From Macrophomina tecta (taxonomy: Eukaryota > Ascomycota > Dothideomycetes > Botryosphaeriales > Botryosphaeriaceae), in assembly GCA_024180945.1 (NCBI GenBank), contig JAKSGN010000005.1, forward strand, positions 3,720,001 to 3,784,000: DNA of 64,000 nucleotides, given 5' to 3'. Position 1 is the stretch's first letter. Each line of letters starts with the position of its first letter. Of the stretch, positions 41,897-52,958 are shown in pieces. The position numbers and the translations under genes were made by a program. The notes below the pieces were generated by a model that was not told where the DNA came from, did no database searches, and was given only the letters and a program-made list of their open reading frames with translations.

Positions 41897-44560
41897 TCAG
41901 TCTTGGTGCTGCTCCACCAACCATTCCAAGACACTTTCGTAACAGAGAACAAACTGACGCAGACTCTGCACCATGCTTAGTCTCTGATGTCTGAAAGTCT
42001 CCACCGTCTTCTCAATCAAGTCGATATCGTCTCGGTCGACCCACCCCCCCTCAACCTCCTCTTCTCCGCTATCATCCGATGGTTTGAAGAAGGGACTCTG
42101 CTTGCCTTTCGCTGGCGGGCCCTTGTCCAGGTCCATTGGTGAAGTCTGACGTCGATTTCGCGCGCTTCGCTGTCGCTTGAGCATGTCGATAACGCTATCA
42201 ACAGTACAAAACGTGCCAGTGCGACCACATCCGGCACTGCAATGTACGAGCACCGGGTGCTTGCTCGGCGGGTCGGGATCATCGACCGAACCGCCCTGTG
42301 TCTGACGAACAACCGCATCGCATTGTTCCACGAGGCCAAGAAGGTGCGCTGGATGTGCCGGTGCTCCAAAGTCAGGCCAATTCGAGTATTGCAGCTGCGT
42401 GATCTCGCGCATGCGAGCGAAGGGAAGTTCCGTGTTGGACAAGGTGAACTTGCGAACAATGACGTAGGGTTGTTCCGAGCTAGGGGATCCTTGAGCTTCG
42501 AGCTGAGGGAAGTAGTCCTGCGATTGTGACGACCCTCCTGATCCCCGCGATGACCCGCCCAAGCCTTCAGATGAGCGGTTGCCTGTACTGCTTCTCGCAT
42601 GGTGACGCCTGATGGCACCTGGCTCCAGAGATGCGCGGTGTTCCGTATGGAAATTCAGCTTGTAAGGCCCGTATTGTTGAGCATCCCAATAATTGTGTGC
42701 CTTAATTTGGCCACCTTCTTTCTCAGCGGTCAACATGACAATGACACGGACGTCTTGTTGCCAAATAACACTCCAGAAATCGGCGAAGGTGACGGGGATT
42801 GGCCCTTGGGTAGCGATATACCTCTTATTCGACCATGGTGGCTTGATATGGTTCGCGTTGACGTAGTCGCATCCTTCCGAAGGCACGCCTTCGAGTTTGA
42901 CTCTGCTGTGCTCAAAGGGCCAGATATTGTTGTAGCGATTCTTGCTGCCCTTCTCGATGCCTGCAATACGGATGCCAGTGGGAGCTTCTGGTCCAGGCTC
43001 GCCATAAACGACCTTGCCAGAGAGAGCTTCCTGCATGCGCTTCTGCTCCCGCTTCTCGATCTGAAGGAATTTCTCAGACACCGAGACGCCTTTGTCGTTC
43101 TCATCCGCGGCACTCTTAAGCCATCCAGGGAGCTCTTGCTGGGTCTTGCTATTCATTCTTTGGGGTCGCTTAACAGGCATCTGACCGACGCCACCGATGA
43201 GATCCATATTCTGCCTGATGTTGCCAAAGAATGGATTTGCTGCATTCTGTGTTGCAGGCATAGGACAACCACCCACGACAGGAGCCGGTCCCGGCAGACC
43301 CTCCAGCTTCAGGTTTGGCTTTTTACTGGCAGGTTTTGTTGGACCGCCGCTCGCGCCGGAAGTTATGAATGACGGGAATTTACTGGCGAATTCGCTGATG
43401 CCGCCACGTATTATGTATGACGGGCCGTTCCAACCCTCGTTGGAGAACTTTTTCAGAGTGTTGACACAGCTGATGGCATCCTTGAGTAAAGAAGAATCGG
43501 CGTCGTAGACCACAATATATCTGCAACATCTCCAGGTTTCAAATTTCTTCCGCTGGCCGTCGTCCTTGAATGTCTCGGCCAGCTTTTCCACATTGAATGA
43601 GGCTCTCTTGAGAAGGGTCGTGGGTAGGCAAAGATTGAGAGCTCCACGTATCCTGGAAAGAGCGTATTGTGTAGACACACGGAGGTCGAGCAAAAGAATT
43701 TCTTCTTCCGACGAATCCAACAAGGTGACCACGTGCTGAGGCGTCACCATCACCGGACCCTGCTTAGGACTGGTGCTTTCATTCTCCAAGTTTGCAGGCA
43801 TAGTCTCGGCACGGGAATGCGTCGACACATTTGACAGCAGCTTGGAGTTGGGTATTGAAAACCTGTCGGGCACTCCTTCAGCGAACTTGGGTGGTTGATC
43901 GCTGTCTGACGACTCCGAATAGCTGGCGGGAGAGAGCCGGCGGGGACGGTTAGGGAACACATTCGAGTCTGTAGAAAGCATGCGCTTAGGGGAGCGCGGC
44001 TTCTCTGGCGTAAGCATGGAGCCGCCTGAGTCACTGCTTTTAGGAGAAACCGGGATTCCATTCTGGTTGGAAGAGGATCCGTCAAGGCGAGTGGCCGAGC
44101 GCGCGGGAGGCGGGTTAGACAGGTTCATGGGTGGTTTTGAGATGGTGAATTGCGACAATCCACCGCCGAGACTGAATTTTCTGGCCTCCTCTGACTGGCG
44201 CCGAAAGGCCTCGAACTCAGGATTCTGGTCGACAGGTATCACGCGTGGCGAGGCCGCGGCTGTGGAGCGCACATTAGAATTCGGAGGACTCCAGTTGGCC
44301 CGGGCGTGGCGGGCGCCGCTGGAAGAGAAGAAGTCGACGGTAGAGTCGAAGGCGAGGCCAAAATAGTTGGGGCTGGGACTGCGGGCGTCCTGGGCGATGG
44401 GCGAGCGGGCGTCATTGGGGCGGAAAGAGGGCGGGAGCGGCTGGCCAACTGAGGCTGGGGTTCGAGAGGTGGTGTTGCGAGAGGGCGCAGGCCTCTGCTG
44501 GGAATGCGAATGGTGCTCCCACGCACAGGGAGTGTGCGACGGGGTGGCGGCGCTGGTCAT
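41897..44560 (-). CDS. protein tyrosine phosphatase with N-terminal rhodanese domain (Pyp/Ptp2-3 type), 887 aa
   Basis: Single exon from ATG 44560. Likely dephosphorylates tyrosine on MAP kinases of the stress or cell-wall pathways, as do fission-yeast Pyp1/2 and budding-yeast Ptp2/3. Residues 1-270 are Ser/Pro-rich with possible kinase-docking basic patches (RPRRLSPASYS). A rhodanese-like domain at about 272-398 (ILLLDLRVSTQYALSRIRGALNL) has Asp where a catalytic Cys would sit (YDADSSLLK), so it is probably a docking module. The PTP domain runs from about 500 to the end: NNIWPFEHSRVKL, DYVNANHIK, WPDFGAPAH and the signature HCSAGCGRTG at 773-782. An acidic, Ser-rich insertion of about 45 residues follows the signature helix, before the final helices. 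Catalytic residues are present, so an active enzyme is expected. Confidence 0.93.
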   Translation of the reverse strand: MTSAATPSHTPCAWEHHSHSQQRPAPSRNTTSRTPASVGQPLPPSFRPNDARSPIAQDARSPSPNYFGLAFDSTVDFFSSSGARHARANWSPPNSNVRSTAAASPRVIPVDQNPEFEAFRRQSEEARKFSLGGGLSQFTISKPPMNLSNPPPARSATRLDGSSSNQNGIPVSPKSSDSGGSMLTPEKPRSPKRMLSTDSNVFPNRPRRLSPASYSESSDSDQPPKFAEGVPDRFSIPNSKLLSNVSTHSRAETMPANLENESTSPKQGPVMVTPQHVVTLLDSSEEEILLLDLRVSTQYALSRIRGALNLCLPTTLLKRASFNVEKLAETFKDDGQRKKFETWRCCRYIVVYDADSSLLKDAISCVNTLKKFSNEGWNGPSYIIRGGISEFASKFPSFITSGASGGPTKPASKKPNLKLEGLPGPAPVVGGCPMPATQNAANPFFGNIRQNMDLIGGVGQMPVKRPQRMNSKTQQELPGWLKSAADENDKGVSVSEKFLQIEKREQKRMQEALSGKVVYGEPGPEAPTGIRIAGIEKGSKNRYNNIWPFEHSRVKLEGVPSEGCDYVNANHIKPPWSNKRYIATQGPIPVTFADFWSVIWQQDVRVIVMLTAEKEGGQIKAHNYWDAQQYGPYKLNFHTEHRASLEPGAIRRHHARSSTGNRSSEGLGGSSRGSGGSSQSQDYFPQLEAQGSPSSEQPYVIVRKFTLSNTELPFARMREITQLQYSNWPDFGAPAHPAHLLGLVEQCDAVVRQTQGGSVDDPDPPSKHPVLVHCSAGCGRTGTFCTVDSVIDMLKRQRSARNRRQTSPMDLDKGPPAKGKQSPFFKPSDDSGEEEVEGGWVDRDDIDLIEKTVETFRHQRLSMVQSLRQFVLCYESVLEWLVEQHQD

Positions 44561-47041
44561 GTTTGTCGAGAACGCGAGACTCAGAGGCCTGGCAGCCGGA
44601 AGGGAAGAGGGAGTTAGGATGAGAGCATCAAACGGTAGAATTCGAGGCGTATGCAGGCGCCAGGGTCATAGCGAGCTTATGACGAGGACTGCGCGCGTGA
44701 GGTTGCGAGCGTGGAAGGGAGGAGGGCGAGGATGGCGGGCGAGCCACGGCATTACATCATCGCGGCAAGCGAGTAATGTGCAGTCAGCCCGGGCGGCGGA
44801 GTAGGCGAAGTGAAACACGACAACGGGCCTGCACACAGCGGCGGAATCGAATCTTCGCGCGGCGGACAGCACGGCGGGGATGGGCGGGCGCGATGATGTG
44901 TTGGAAAGAGTGGAGCGCGTAGGGGTGCGGGCGAGGTGGAAGAGGGAGGGTTGTCCAGAGCTTGACGCAGGGTAGTGAAGGCGCCAAACGTGAGAAATCC
45001 TTAGGCGCCCCTGGCCCTGTCGGATCAACGCACAGTGAGGCAGATCGGTCACGCTCACAGCGGCGGCGGCGGCGGCGCCCCAAGCCCTCAACATACTCCT
45101 AAAACGCTGTTGCCCTATCTCCGCGAACGGCATCCTGGGCCTGCCGCGTTCTAGCCTCCCGTGCCCAAACTACCATGGCCCAGGGCTGTGCCAGCGCTGC
45201 TCGGCGGCCACAACAGCGCGCGCTCTTTGTCCGCGGGAGGAGTAGCAGCAGCACCCGCACTGCCGCAAGCACCGGCACCTCAACCACCATCGGCGGCGCC
45301 GCGACAAAATCATGTTGTCGAGCTGGTGCGGTGGGGGCGTGCTGGCGGGGCGTGCCAGCTGCCCGTGTCCGCGCAAATCAGCGCGTCGGCGGCACAGCGT
45401 CTCCGCCTGTCGTGAGTCGTGCAGCAGCAGAAGTCCCTGGTCTGGACCGCGCTCAGGCCGCTCGGTCCGCCGGTTGCTGATGATGCAAACCGGATCCTAC
45501 TCCTGCTGCCACCGCCGAGAATTCCATGCGCACACACTCGCGCTCTAACGTTAGCTGGGGAGGCTAGCAGACGCTGAGGATGGCGCAACAGCTGCTGCCA
45601 CGTGACGGCCAGCAACAGGGCGCGCCCCAGAAGGCGAGCGCGTGCAGGCGAGAGCGCTGGGGAACTGGAGACGGCGATGACCGCACGAGAAACGTCAAGG
45701 CGGCAAGCAATGATGAGCTGTGCTGCTGATCACCGAGGAGGCGGTTGCCCCTGTGCTTTGGGAGGGCGAAAGAAGTTTGACGCGGCTCAACTTGGGACCC
45801 TTTCGCGCCCTGTCGCCTCGCTTCGCAGGGTCCTGTGGTTACCGCCTCCAGCAGCCAGCCCAATTCGGCCACAGCCAAGCACCCGTGGCGGTGCAGCGGC
45901 TAGGGGTGGACTGTGTCAAGTGCCGGCCTGATAATTACCAGTATTATTGTGGCACTGCCGGCAGTAATCCAAGGCCCGCAGATTAACGGCAGAATGCTAA
46001 GCCATTCGAAGAAGGCGTCAGTTGCACGGCCTTCCATAGTGGGCCGTCAGCAACGAGCAAGGCCTGGCTGGACTCGCTACCGTAGTCCGCTAAGCTCTCT
46101 ACGGACGATGCTAGCGCGTAAGCAAGTGGTAATTGACTGGCGTTAATTCCCGGCAATTGCCCTCCCCCCCCTTTGGCAGCAGCAGCACCATTTCCTTCTC
46201 CTCTCCGCGAAAGCACCGCTGATCGCCCTGCGCCGCCCAAGTCACGCGCGGTGACGTCGTCTCTACTCTGTGCGCAGCAGCAGCTTTGTCAACAGCCGCG
46301 GCGTTAGTGCCACCAGCCACTGCCACTGCTCCGCTGCTCAAGCGCGTGCCCTACCCGACCGGCAGGCGGGTGGCCGCAGTCCGCCGGCTCAGAACATCCC
46401 GCCGTCAGCCGCACCGCCCTGCGGAGCTGTCGTCCCTGGTCTCGCGACACAGATACAGTCCGCCGCGGCGCCGGCCCACTCGTGACGCGATTACTTCGCC
46501 GGCAACACGCGACTTTCGGCCCAACTCTCACTGGTTCCGCCGCCGAACCGCCCAGATCTGCTATTCACCCTGCCGTTGGGGCCGCCGCGCGAGCTCCCCT
46601 CCTCGCCTACGCGAGCAAACCCACGCGCAAAACGCGCTTCTCCTCACGGTCTTGACGTCCGCCTGCAGCTGTAAGTATCCCACGTCTTCGTATTTCCGCA
46701 ACACCGCTTCTGCTCCCGGCTCGTCTGCTGCCGACAGTGCCCTCGACTGTAGACATCACCGACACGTCAGGCGCTTGAGCCAGCGCATTGCCTCTACAAT
46801 AGACACGTTCAAACCCTATGGGCCGAAGCAAGGCTTCTGCATGCAGCCAAGCATTGGTAGTTGGCCAACGGAGCACCAATCAGGATGTCGGATGCCTGCA
46901 TTGCAGTGAGCCATAACTCGCAGCCTTGATTCTGTTCTCTGTTTCCTCGCCGTGTAGCTCATCGGCTATCGGAATAGTTGTGTCCCTCGATCCGCCTGCA
47001 ATACCCCTACCAAATGGGCCATCAGCTGCGACGGGCGCATA

Positions 47042-47099
<58 letters not shown>

Positions 47100-47190
47100 C
47101 ACCTCTCACAGAGTATCTTGCTGTCCATCGCGAGAACGTGCTGGCATCGCTTGTTCTACTTTTGACTGCAGAGCTGACTTGACCAGATCT
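44561..47190. other. intergenic (2.6 kb)
   Basis: Divergent promoter region of the phosphatase and second F-box genes. GC-rich to about 46700. Many overlapping open frames of 60-200 codons exist with Arg/Pro/Ala composition, none convincing. Ends with a long CT microsatellite. Confidence 0.5.
47043..47096 (+). repeat. (TC)27 microsatellite
   Basis: An uninterrupted TC/CT run of about 54 bases, roughly 100 bases upstream of the chosen F-box start. In the same frame as the gene it would encode alternating Ser-Leu. Confidence 0.95.
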
Positions 47191-49271
47191 ATGAAAGGTC
47201 TACCAAGCCCATACTGTTCTTTACCATCCACCATGTTGCTCGACCTGCCAAACGAGCTTCTTCTGGAGATCATCTACTTTCTCGACCCGGGCACTTTTTC
47301 TCTGTTGTTTCGTGTATGCAAAACCCTTCGATCCGCTGCATTCAGTGCCCTCCCTCTCCAGAATCAACTGGGCAAGGTACCTGGCATCAACGATGGATTC
47401 GAGACAAAAGATGTGAAGAAGCTATATAAGACGTTCCGGCGGCGCGCGTTGAGGAGCCTCAGACATGGAGTAGACGCACTTTCCGACATCTCCCACTTCA
47501 CACTTCCACGGTCGGAGGAACTGAAGTACGGCATGTTCATGAGCTGCAGCTGTAAGACAGACCATTTGTTGATGGCTGTCGTGCGTACCAGAGACGCCTC
47601 TGTCGGCGTGTACAGCATCAAGTCTCAAATTCCGATACTCAAATGTGTGTTATCTCCCGTAGCCCTGGGTTTGGCTCCCGAAGAAGACATACAATTCGAG
47701 GTCGTCAAGACCGCTTTCTACGACTCGCATGAAAGGTCCAGAGTCTGCCAGTGTGTTGACAGACTTGCTGTGCTATACCGTTATCGCCTTAGGGATAACG
47801 GTGGAGGCCCTTTCGTGAAGACGGCCGTCAAGCAGTCCAAAGAGGTTATGAAGCTCGTAACTTGGGCTTTCACCGAAGCCTTCGATGCAAGCGTCGAAGA
47901 AATACGAGACATCACTACTGGGGGCGGTCTAGAGCCGAGAGCACTGGCAATGGCTGACGATGGATCTGCTCTCATTTGTTACGGGGTTTATCCAGGCGGC
48001 ACCTCGAAATTCTCTAGTGAGTGGCGAGTCGAATGGATCCAAAGAAAGCCAAATAGATTCTACGGTCAGTCTACTGTTTTCCCGTCCCTTTCCCCCTTGA
48101 CCAAACCGTGGATCTGTTAATGCATGATGCAGATCCCTTCCCGCTTGTAAGAGTGTGTGATACAAGTTGTGCAGCAAGTGGAAATCCAACTCCAGCGCCA
48201 AGTGATATCTGCATAATCAAGAACAGAGCCTGGTTCTTTGCTCCTGGAATACCAACACCGCACTGGGAGATTGATGACTACACCTCCGTGAGTTCGGATC
48301 ATATGTCGCCTACACCCATTTCGTTCAACACGAGGCCATTTACGGCCGCTTCATTCGGTATACCGCTTGCTATACACCACAAGCACCACCTTGTAGACCC
48401 TTTCGGCGATGAGTACTGCCTCAACAGTGTGCTTCAGTTGCATGTCCACAATGAAGGGCACTGTCCGAGCGCCTACATAATAAAGGGTGTTCACTTCCCC
48501 AATGGATGTCAAAATTTCAACATAGCCCAGCGGTACCAGTCGGTTGAGCACTACATCATTGCCGAACTTGGCGGCCTAGACCTTGAGTCAGGATCGCGCT
48601 CTTCTCTTGGGTTAATTATGGCAATTTCGCCACGTAAGCGGAGAATTGCTATTGCCACTTGGAAGCGTATCCAAGTTTGGGTTGTTCACCCCAACGCTTT
48701 TTTCGAACGGCAAACGCACACAGATGGCTCCTTTGCGGGTAGAAGAACAAGTACGAGCTCCAGGGGGAGTACAGCGGCCGGATCCGACTTGTCAGAAGCT
48801 ACATCCACTGGTTCAGTAGGCCGCGGCACGAACACAACAAGTGACAGATTCGTCTCCGCTGCTGCCCATGCAAATGTCTCAGTACCCAGCACAACCACAC
48901 CGGCGTCGACGGACGCTACAGCTTCGAATGAATCGAATGATGACGAGTTTGACCTCGACGAATGGCCATGGATCGATGAATGTGGCTGGGACTACTACTC
49001 ATGCTACCCCCGTCGCAATATCTCAGAGCCTATCCGCTATCGTCCTTATCGAACAAAGGCCGTCGAAGATCCGATTGAGATTGTCAGCCTACAGCCGACC
49101 GAATTGCCATCCCAGGGCGTGGTGTTCGCATTGGCGTTCAATGGCGAGGACAACCTGTGGGCATGGACGGAGCACGGTCCTGTGAGGTGGACCTTTGACG
49201 CAGGTTGTGAGGCGAGACGAGAGGAGTATGAACTGGGGTGGCAGGTGAGGGAGATGGATGTACAATGTTGA
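47191..49271 (+). CDS. F-box domain protein (670 aa)
   Basis: Exons 47191-48064 and 48133-49271. The 68-nt intron has a GTCAGT donor and GATGCAG acceptor; phases agree, joining RFY to DPFPLVRV. The F-box (about residues 15-60 from ATG 47191, MLLDLPNELLLEIIYFL...LLFRVCKTLR) suggests an SCF substrate receptor. The middle is beta-rich with repeated short strands. A Ser/Thr-rich loop (about residues 475-570) and an acidic DDEFDLDEWPWIDE segment precede a last beta-rich part. The start is uncertain: ATG 47233 has a better context (CCACCATG) and begins exactly at the F-box; ATG 47191 is 14 residues longer. The frame also stays open upstream through the TC repeat to an ATG at 47014. Confidence 0.82.
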
Positions 49272-51082
49272 AGCGTTATGTGCTCATGGCGACCATGAAT
49301 TTGGCGCCAAGGGTGGAGTACTTCAAATGACTTCGGTTTGTATGGATTTGGTGCCATGACGAGGGTGACCTGACCTCCAGCTTTTTACGAGATTATTAAC
49401 GATTGTTGTATTCCCTAATGTTTTCTGTTCATTTTTCTCGTCAAATATCTCGGCATCTGGTGGGCTAAACTGCATTTCAGCTTCCAATTCTTTTGTTCTT
49501 GCTTCAATGCAGCTGAATCTGATTCCATAGCGATGTTAACAATGAGATGAGAGAGAGAGAGAGAGAGAGAGAGAGTATCACTTTGGGAAAAGGCTGTCCA
49601 CATGAAATACTTGAATGATATTCATGGCTGAAGCACGGTTTGATCGGAGCAGATGATGCTTTTCATGTTGTTTAACAAGTGTGTATCCTATTCGTTACGG
49701 CACGAGAGTCGGGGCAGTTTCTCCATTGGCATAAACTTTTTACACATTTGTCCGGGTGCTCTTCAGGGGCAAAAAGCAAGCTTCCAATCTCCGTGGCACG
49801 AAGAAAGAAAAAGAAACGCCGTCCTGCCGCATCTCCCGCATCCAACGTCCGGCTACCCCGGGAGAGGGGTCTAGATCGCAGATCGTGCTGATCAGTCAGA
49901 GCCAGTCCCTCAGAAGAAACAAAATAAGGTAGAGAAGAAAAAAAAGCATACGTATGCCCAGTTTCGAATACGAGAATATAGTTCGACCCTGCATCGTGCA
50001 CATTACTCAGGTCTCGGTCCTCTGCCATCATAATCTCTCGAGAAGATGGAGCAAAGACGGACAAGCCTTTCAACTGTGACCTAGGTGGCTTCATCTTCCT
50101 CTCACCACCGCCGCGACGATCCGCGATTTTCTGCATCCCGCCTTGTCCTGCCGCGGATGAGATGGTAGCTGCATATATTGACGCGGCGGCATGTAGGCGC
50201 CGATAGATTGCATGCCTAGTGTGTTGAAATAAGGCAGTAGGAAGGTCTCCCGACGCTCCAAACGTGCGTATTTGCAACGAGCTCTATGCATTTTGATAAG
50301 CAGACCGGGCGGAAAGTGTTGGATGAATGGGTGGGCCAGAACAGTGGTACACCCAGGAAATAAACTTTCGATCTCACGCAACCCAGCGATTCCAGCCGCG
50401 GGCATTGCAGCAAAGCAAAGCAGTCATTCTCCGCCAAACAGGAAAACGGACTTTAGACATTCGTAGAAACGCCGGGAAGAAGGCTGAAGTGGGGTGAAGG
50501 GTTTGTACAAGGGTAGGGAAGATGAAAAAGAATGGGCGGTGTGTCGTCACAGCACATGCTCTCTGCATCTTTTTTTCGGTGCCCGCGATCCTCGCAAAAC
50601 CAAAACCGTGTCTATTAGACGAAGATGTAGCACGCCTTGCTGCAAGGAGAACAGGAAGCTCTTTGGGCTTTTCCCATTTTCCCACTTTTCTTTTCGACTC
50701 CGTCCCGTGATAGCATACTACAGGGGCCTTGCGTCATCAGGTGTATCATGACGAATGGTTGTCTGGGAACTAAAAGATTGGGAACCTTTTGGGGTAGCCA
50801 ATACATTCATCTCGATTCGTTAATCCTTGCTCCTCCACCTCTCGCTGTCGCTACTTGTGCATGTTCCCTTCCGCGAAACGTTTCACGCATGGCTGGTAAT
50901 ACATGGAAATTATGTTTTTATAACTTGATTTGCTTCTCTGAGGCCGGTCTGCGCCCTCCGTAGCTGCCGAGAACATGGGATAGACGATGACGGCACTGGC
51001 TGCCGCATGCAACGATAAACAAGCATAATCGGTGATATGCCTGCATCGTTCTTCCATCTCCTCCGCGAGTCCAAATATTGGT
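49272..51082. other. gene-free region between convergent genes (1.8 kb)
   Basis: Between the stops of the F-box gene and rpt6. Holds a GA repeat near 49550. A 201-codon minus-strand frame (49672-50277) has no recognisable domain, and its Phe run comes from a poly-A stretch, so I do not call it. Confidence 0.55.
49550..49575 (+). repeat. (GA)n microsatellite
   Basis: About 13 GA units, 280 bases after the F-box gene stop. Confidence 0.9.
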
Positions 51083-52309
51083 TTACTTCCACAGCTTTGA
51101 CAAACTCATCTGCTTGTCGTCGTGTTTGTTGAGGATCTTGGCCGTTGCCAAATCGAAGTCTTCTTGAGTAACGTGTACACGTCTCTCGCGGAGAGCGTAC
51201 ATACCCGCCTCGGTGCACACACCCTTCAACTCGGCTCCAGAGCACCCGTTCATCTTCTCGGCAATCTTTGTCAGGTTGATACCACGAGTCAAGTTCATCG
51301 AGCGGGAGTGGATGCGCAGGATGTCAGCGCGGGCCTCAACGGTTGGCGGGGGGAACTCGATCTTGCGGTCAATACGGCCGGGGCGGAGCAGGGCAGGGTC
51401 CAGAATGTCGAGACGGTTGGTTGCCATGATGATCTTGATGTTCTTGGTCGGCTCAAAGCCGTCCAGCTGGTTGAGGAGCTCCAGCATAGTGCGCTGTACC
51501 TCCGAGTCACCGCCAGAAGAGCCCTCCACACGGCTGCTACCAATACTGTCGATTTCATCCATGAAGATGATCGACGGTGCGTGCTCACGTGCCATGACGA
51601 ACAGCTCGCGCACCATGCGTGAGCCTTCACCAATGTACTTCTGCACCAGCTCGCTACCCGACACCCTGATAAACTTGCAGTCGGTGTGATGTGCCACCGC
51701 ACGAGCAAGCAGCGTCTTTCCTGTTCCCGGAGGCCCGTACAACAAGACACCCTTCGGCTGCGCAATACCGAGCGATTCGAAGAGCTCCGGATGCTTCAGA
51801 CCCAGCTCGATGACTTCCTTGATCTCCTTGATCTGTTGGTCCAGGCCACCAATCATGTCGTATGTGCTGTCCGGAACCTTCTCAACCATCATGAGCGAGA
51901 CAAGCGGATCGACCGACGAAGGGAGCATCTTCTCCAGCTTGTAGGAATCGCTCAGGAGGGTGACACGTTTGCCGGCCGTCAGCTTGGATATGTCGACCTG
52001 GTCCGAAACATCGACGACTGGGAACAGGCGTCAGCAAGAGCAGAATATCAACTGCAGTTCCAGGGGCAGCTCACCGTATTTGCCCTCGGGATGCACCTTG
52101 ACCAGGACCTTCTTCGTGCCCATGACCTTGACGACCTCGCCGACGTAGGAGCCGGGCTGCTGGAGCAGACCCAGCTCCTCGCGCAGTAACCGCACGCGGG
52201 AGTTGTAGTCGTTACGCTGTGCTTCTAGACGGCGGAGCTTGGCCTGGCCCTGGATGATCTCGAGCTTCATGCTCTCGATCTTGTTGTGGAAGAAGGTGTC
52301 GAGCGCCAT
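51083..52309 (-). CDS. rpt6: 26S proteasome regulatory ATPase Rpt6 (389 aa)
   Basis: Exons 52309-52075 and 52017-51083; phase 1 at both sides. Rpt6 is one of six AAA ATPases in the base ring of the 19S particle, which unfold substrates and open the 20S gate. Order: N-terminal coiled coil (about 10-45), OB domain, then AAA domain with Walker A GPPGTGKT at about 173-180, Walker B IIFMDEID (ends near 234), and the second region of homology with [25 protein letters not shown] including both Arg fingers. The end is SLSKLWK, without the HbYX motif that some other Rpt subunits have. Length is standard for fungal Rpt6. Confidence 0.97.
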
Positions 52310-52958
52310 GGCTGTGGCGGCCGGGGGGCGGCGTGCGTGTGGACGGAGTAACGGGGGGCTGCCGGGATCCGGTGGACGGGGGCGGACGAGGCTCGATGGA
52401 GGACGCGAGATGCAGGCGCGATGGGCGGAGGCGGCGGACGGGCGGCGGTGGTGCAGGTGGAGACGGATGATGGCGATGGTGTTGAAGCTCCTACATGGAA
52501 GCTTGCGGCCACTCAGCGGCGTCGGCGTTCTCGGCGCCAGTCCGTCCGATCAGCGCGTGGATGCCGCCGCCTATCTCGCTTCCTCTGTGACGCCAGGCAG
52601 CTAAGGGTGGTAGCTCAGGCGTGCACCTGCCGCGAACTGGCCTCACGTGTGCTGCAAGTTTGCAATCAGAGCTCCGGCAGCGATCGCGCAACCCGCAATA
52701 ATCGTAGCGCACCTAGCGCGGCGGGTGCAGCATGGTAGACGGTCATCTGCCGGCCCCCATGTCCATGTCGCCCTCTGCCTCTGCCTCCGTCTATAATAGT
52801 AGCATGCAGCCAGCTTACCGCCTGTCCGCGCCCGCGCCCGCGATCTCCAGCACCAGCTCCCGCACGGCCCTCCTGCCTGACAACAAACAGGCCCATAGGC
52901 GGCTACCCGCCTCATTCCTCAGCGCCTGACGGTCTCATACCACCCGCCGAGCCTCAGA
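52310..52958. promoter_or_regulatory. divergent promoter region, rpt6/vnx1
   Basis: 649 bases between the two start codons, GC-rich. I did not find a perfect proteasome-associated control element (GGTGGCAAA). No gene seen. Confidence 0.5.

Noticed and set aside
45900..46010. Possible tRNA-like sequence around ggcactgccggcagtaatcc
   Set aside because: No complete A and B boxes and no cloverleaf could be drawn.
49672..50277. 201-codon minus-strand open frame
   Set aside because: Contains a Phe run from a poly-A tract, no recognisable domain, and sits in the 3' region between convergent genes.
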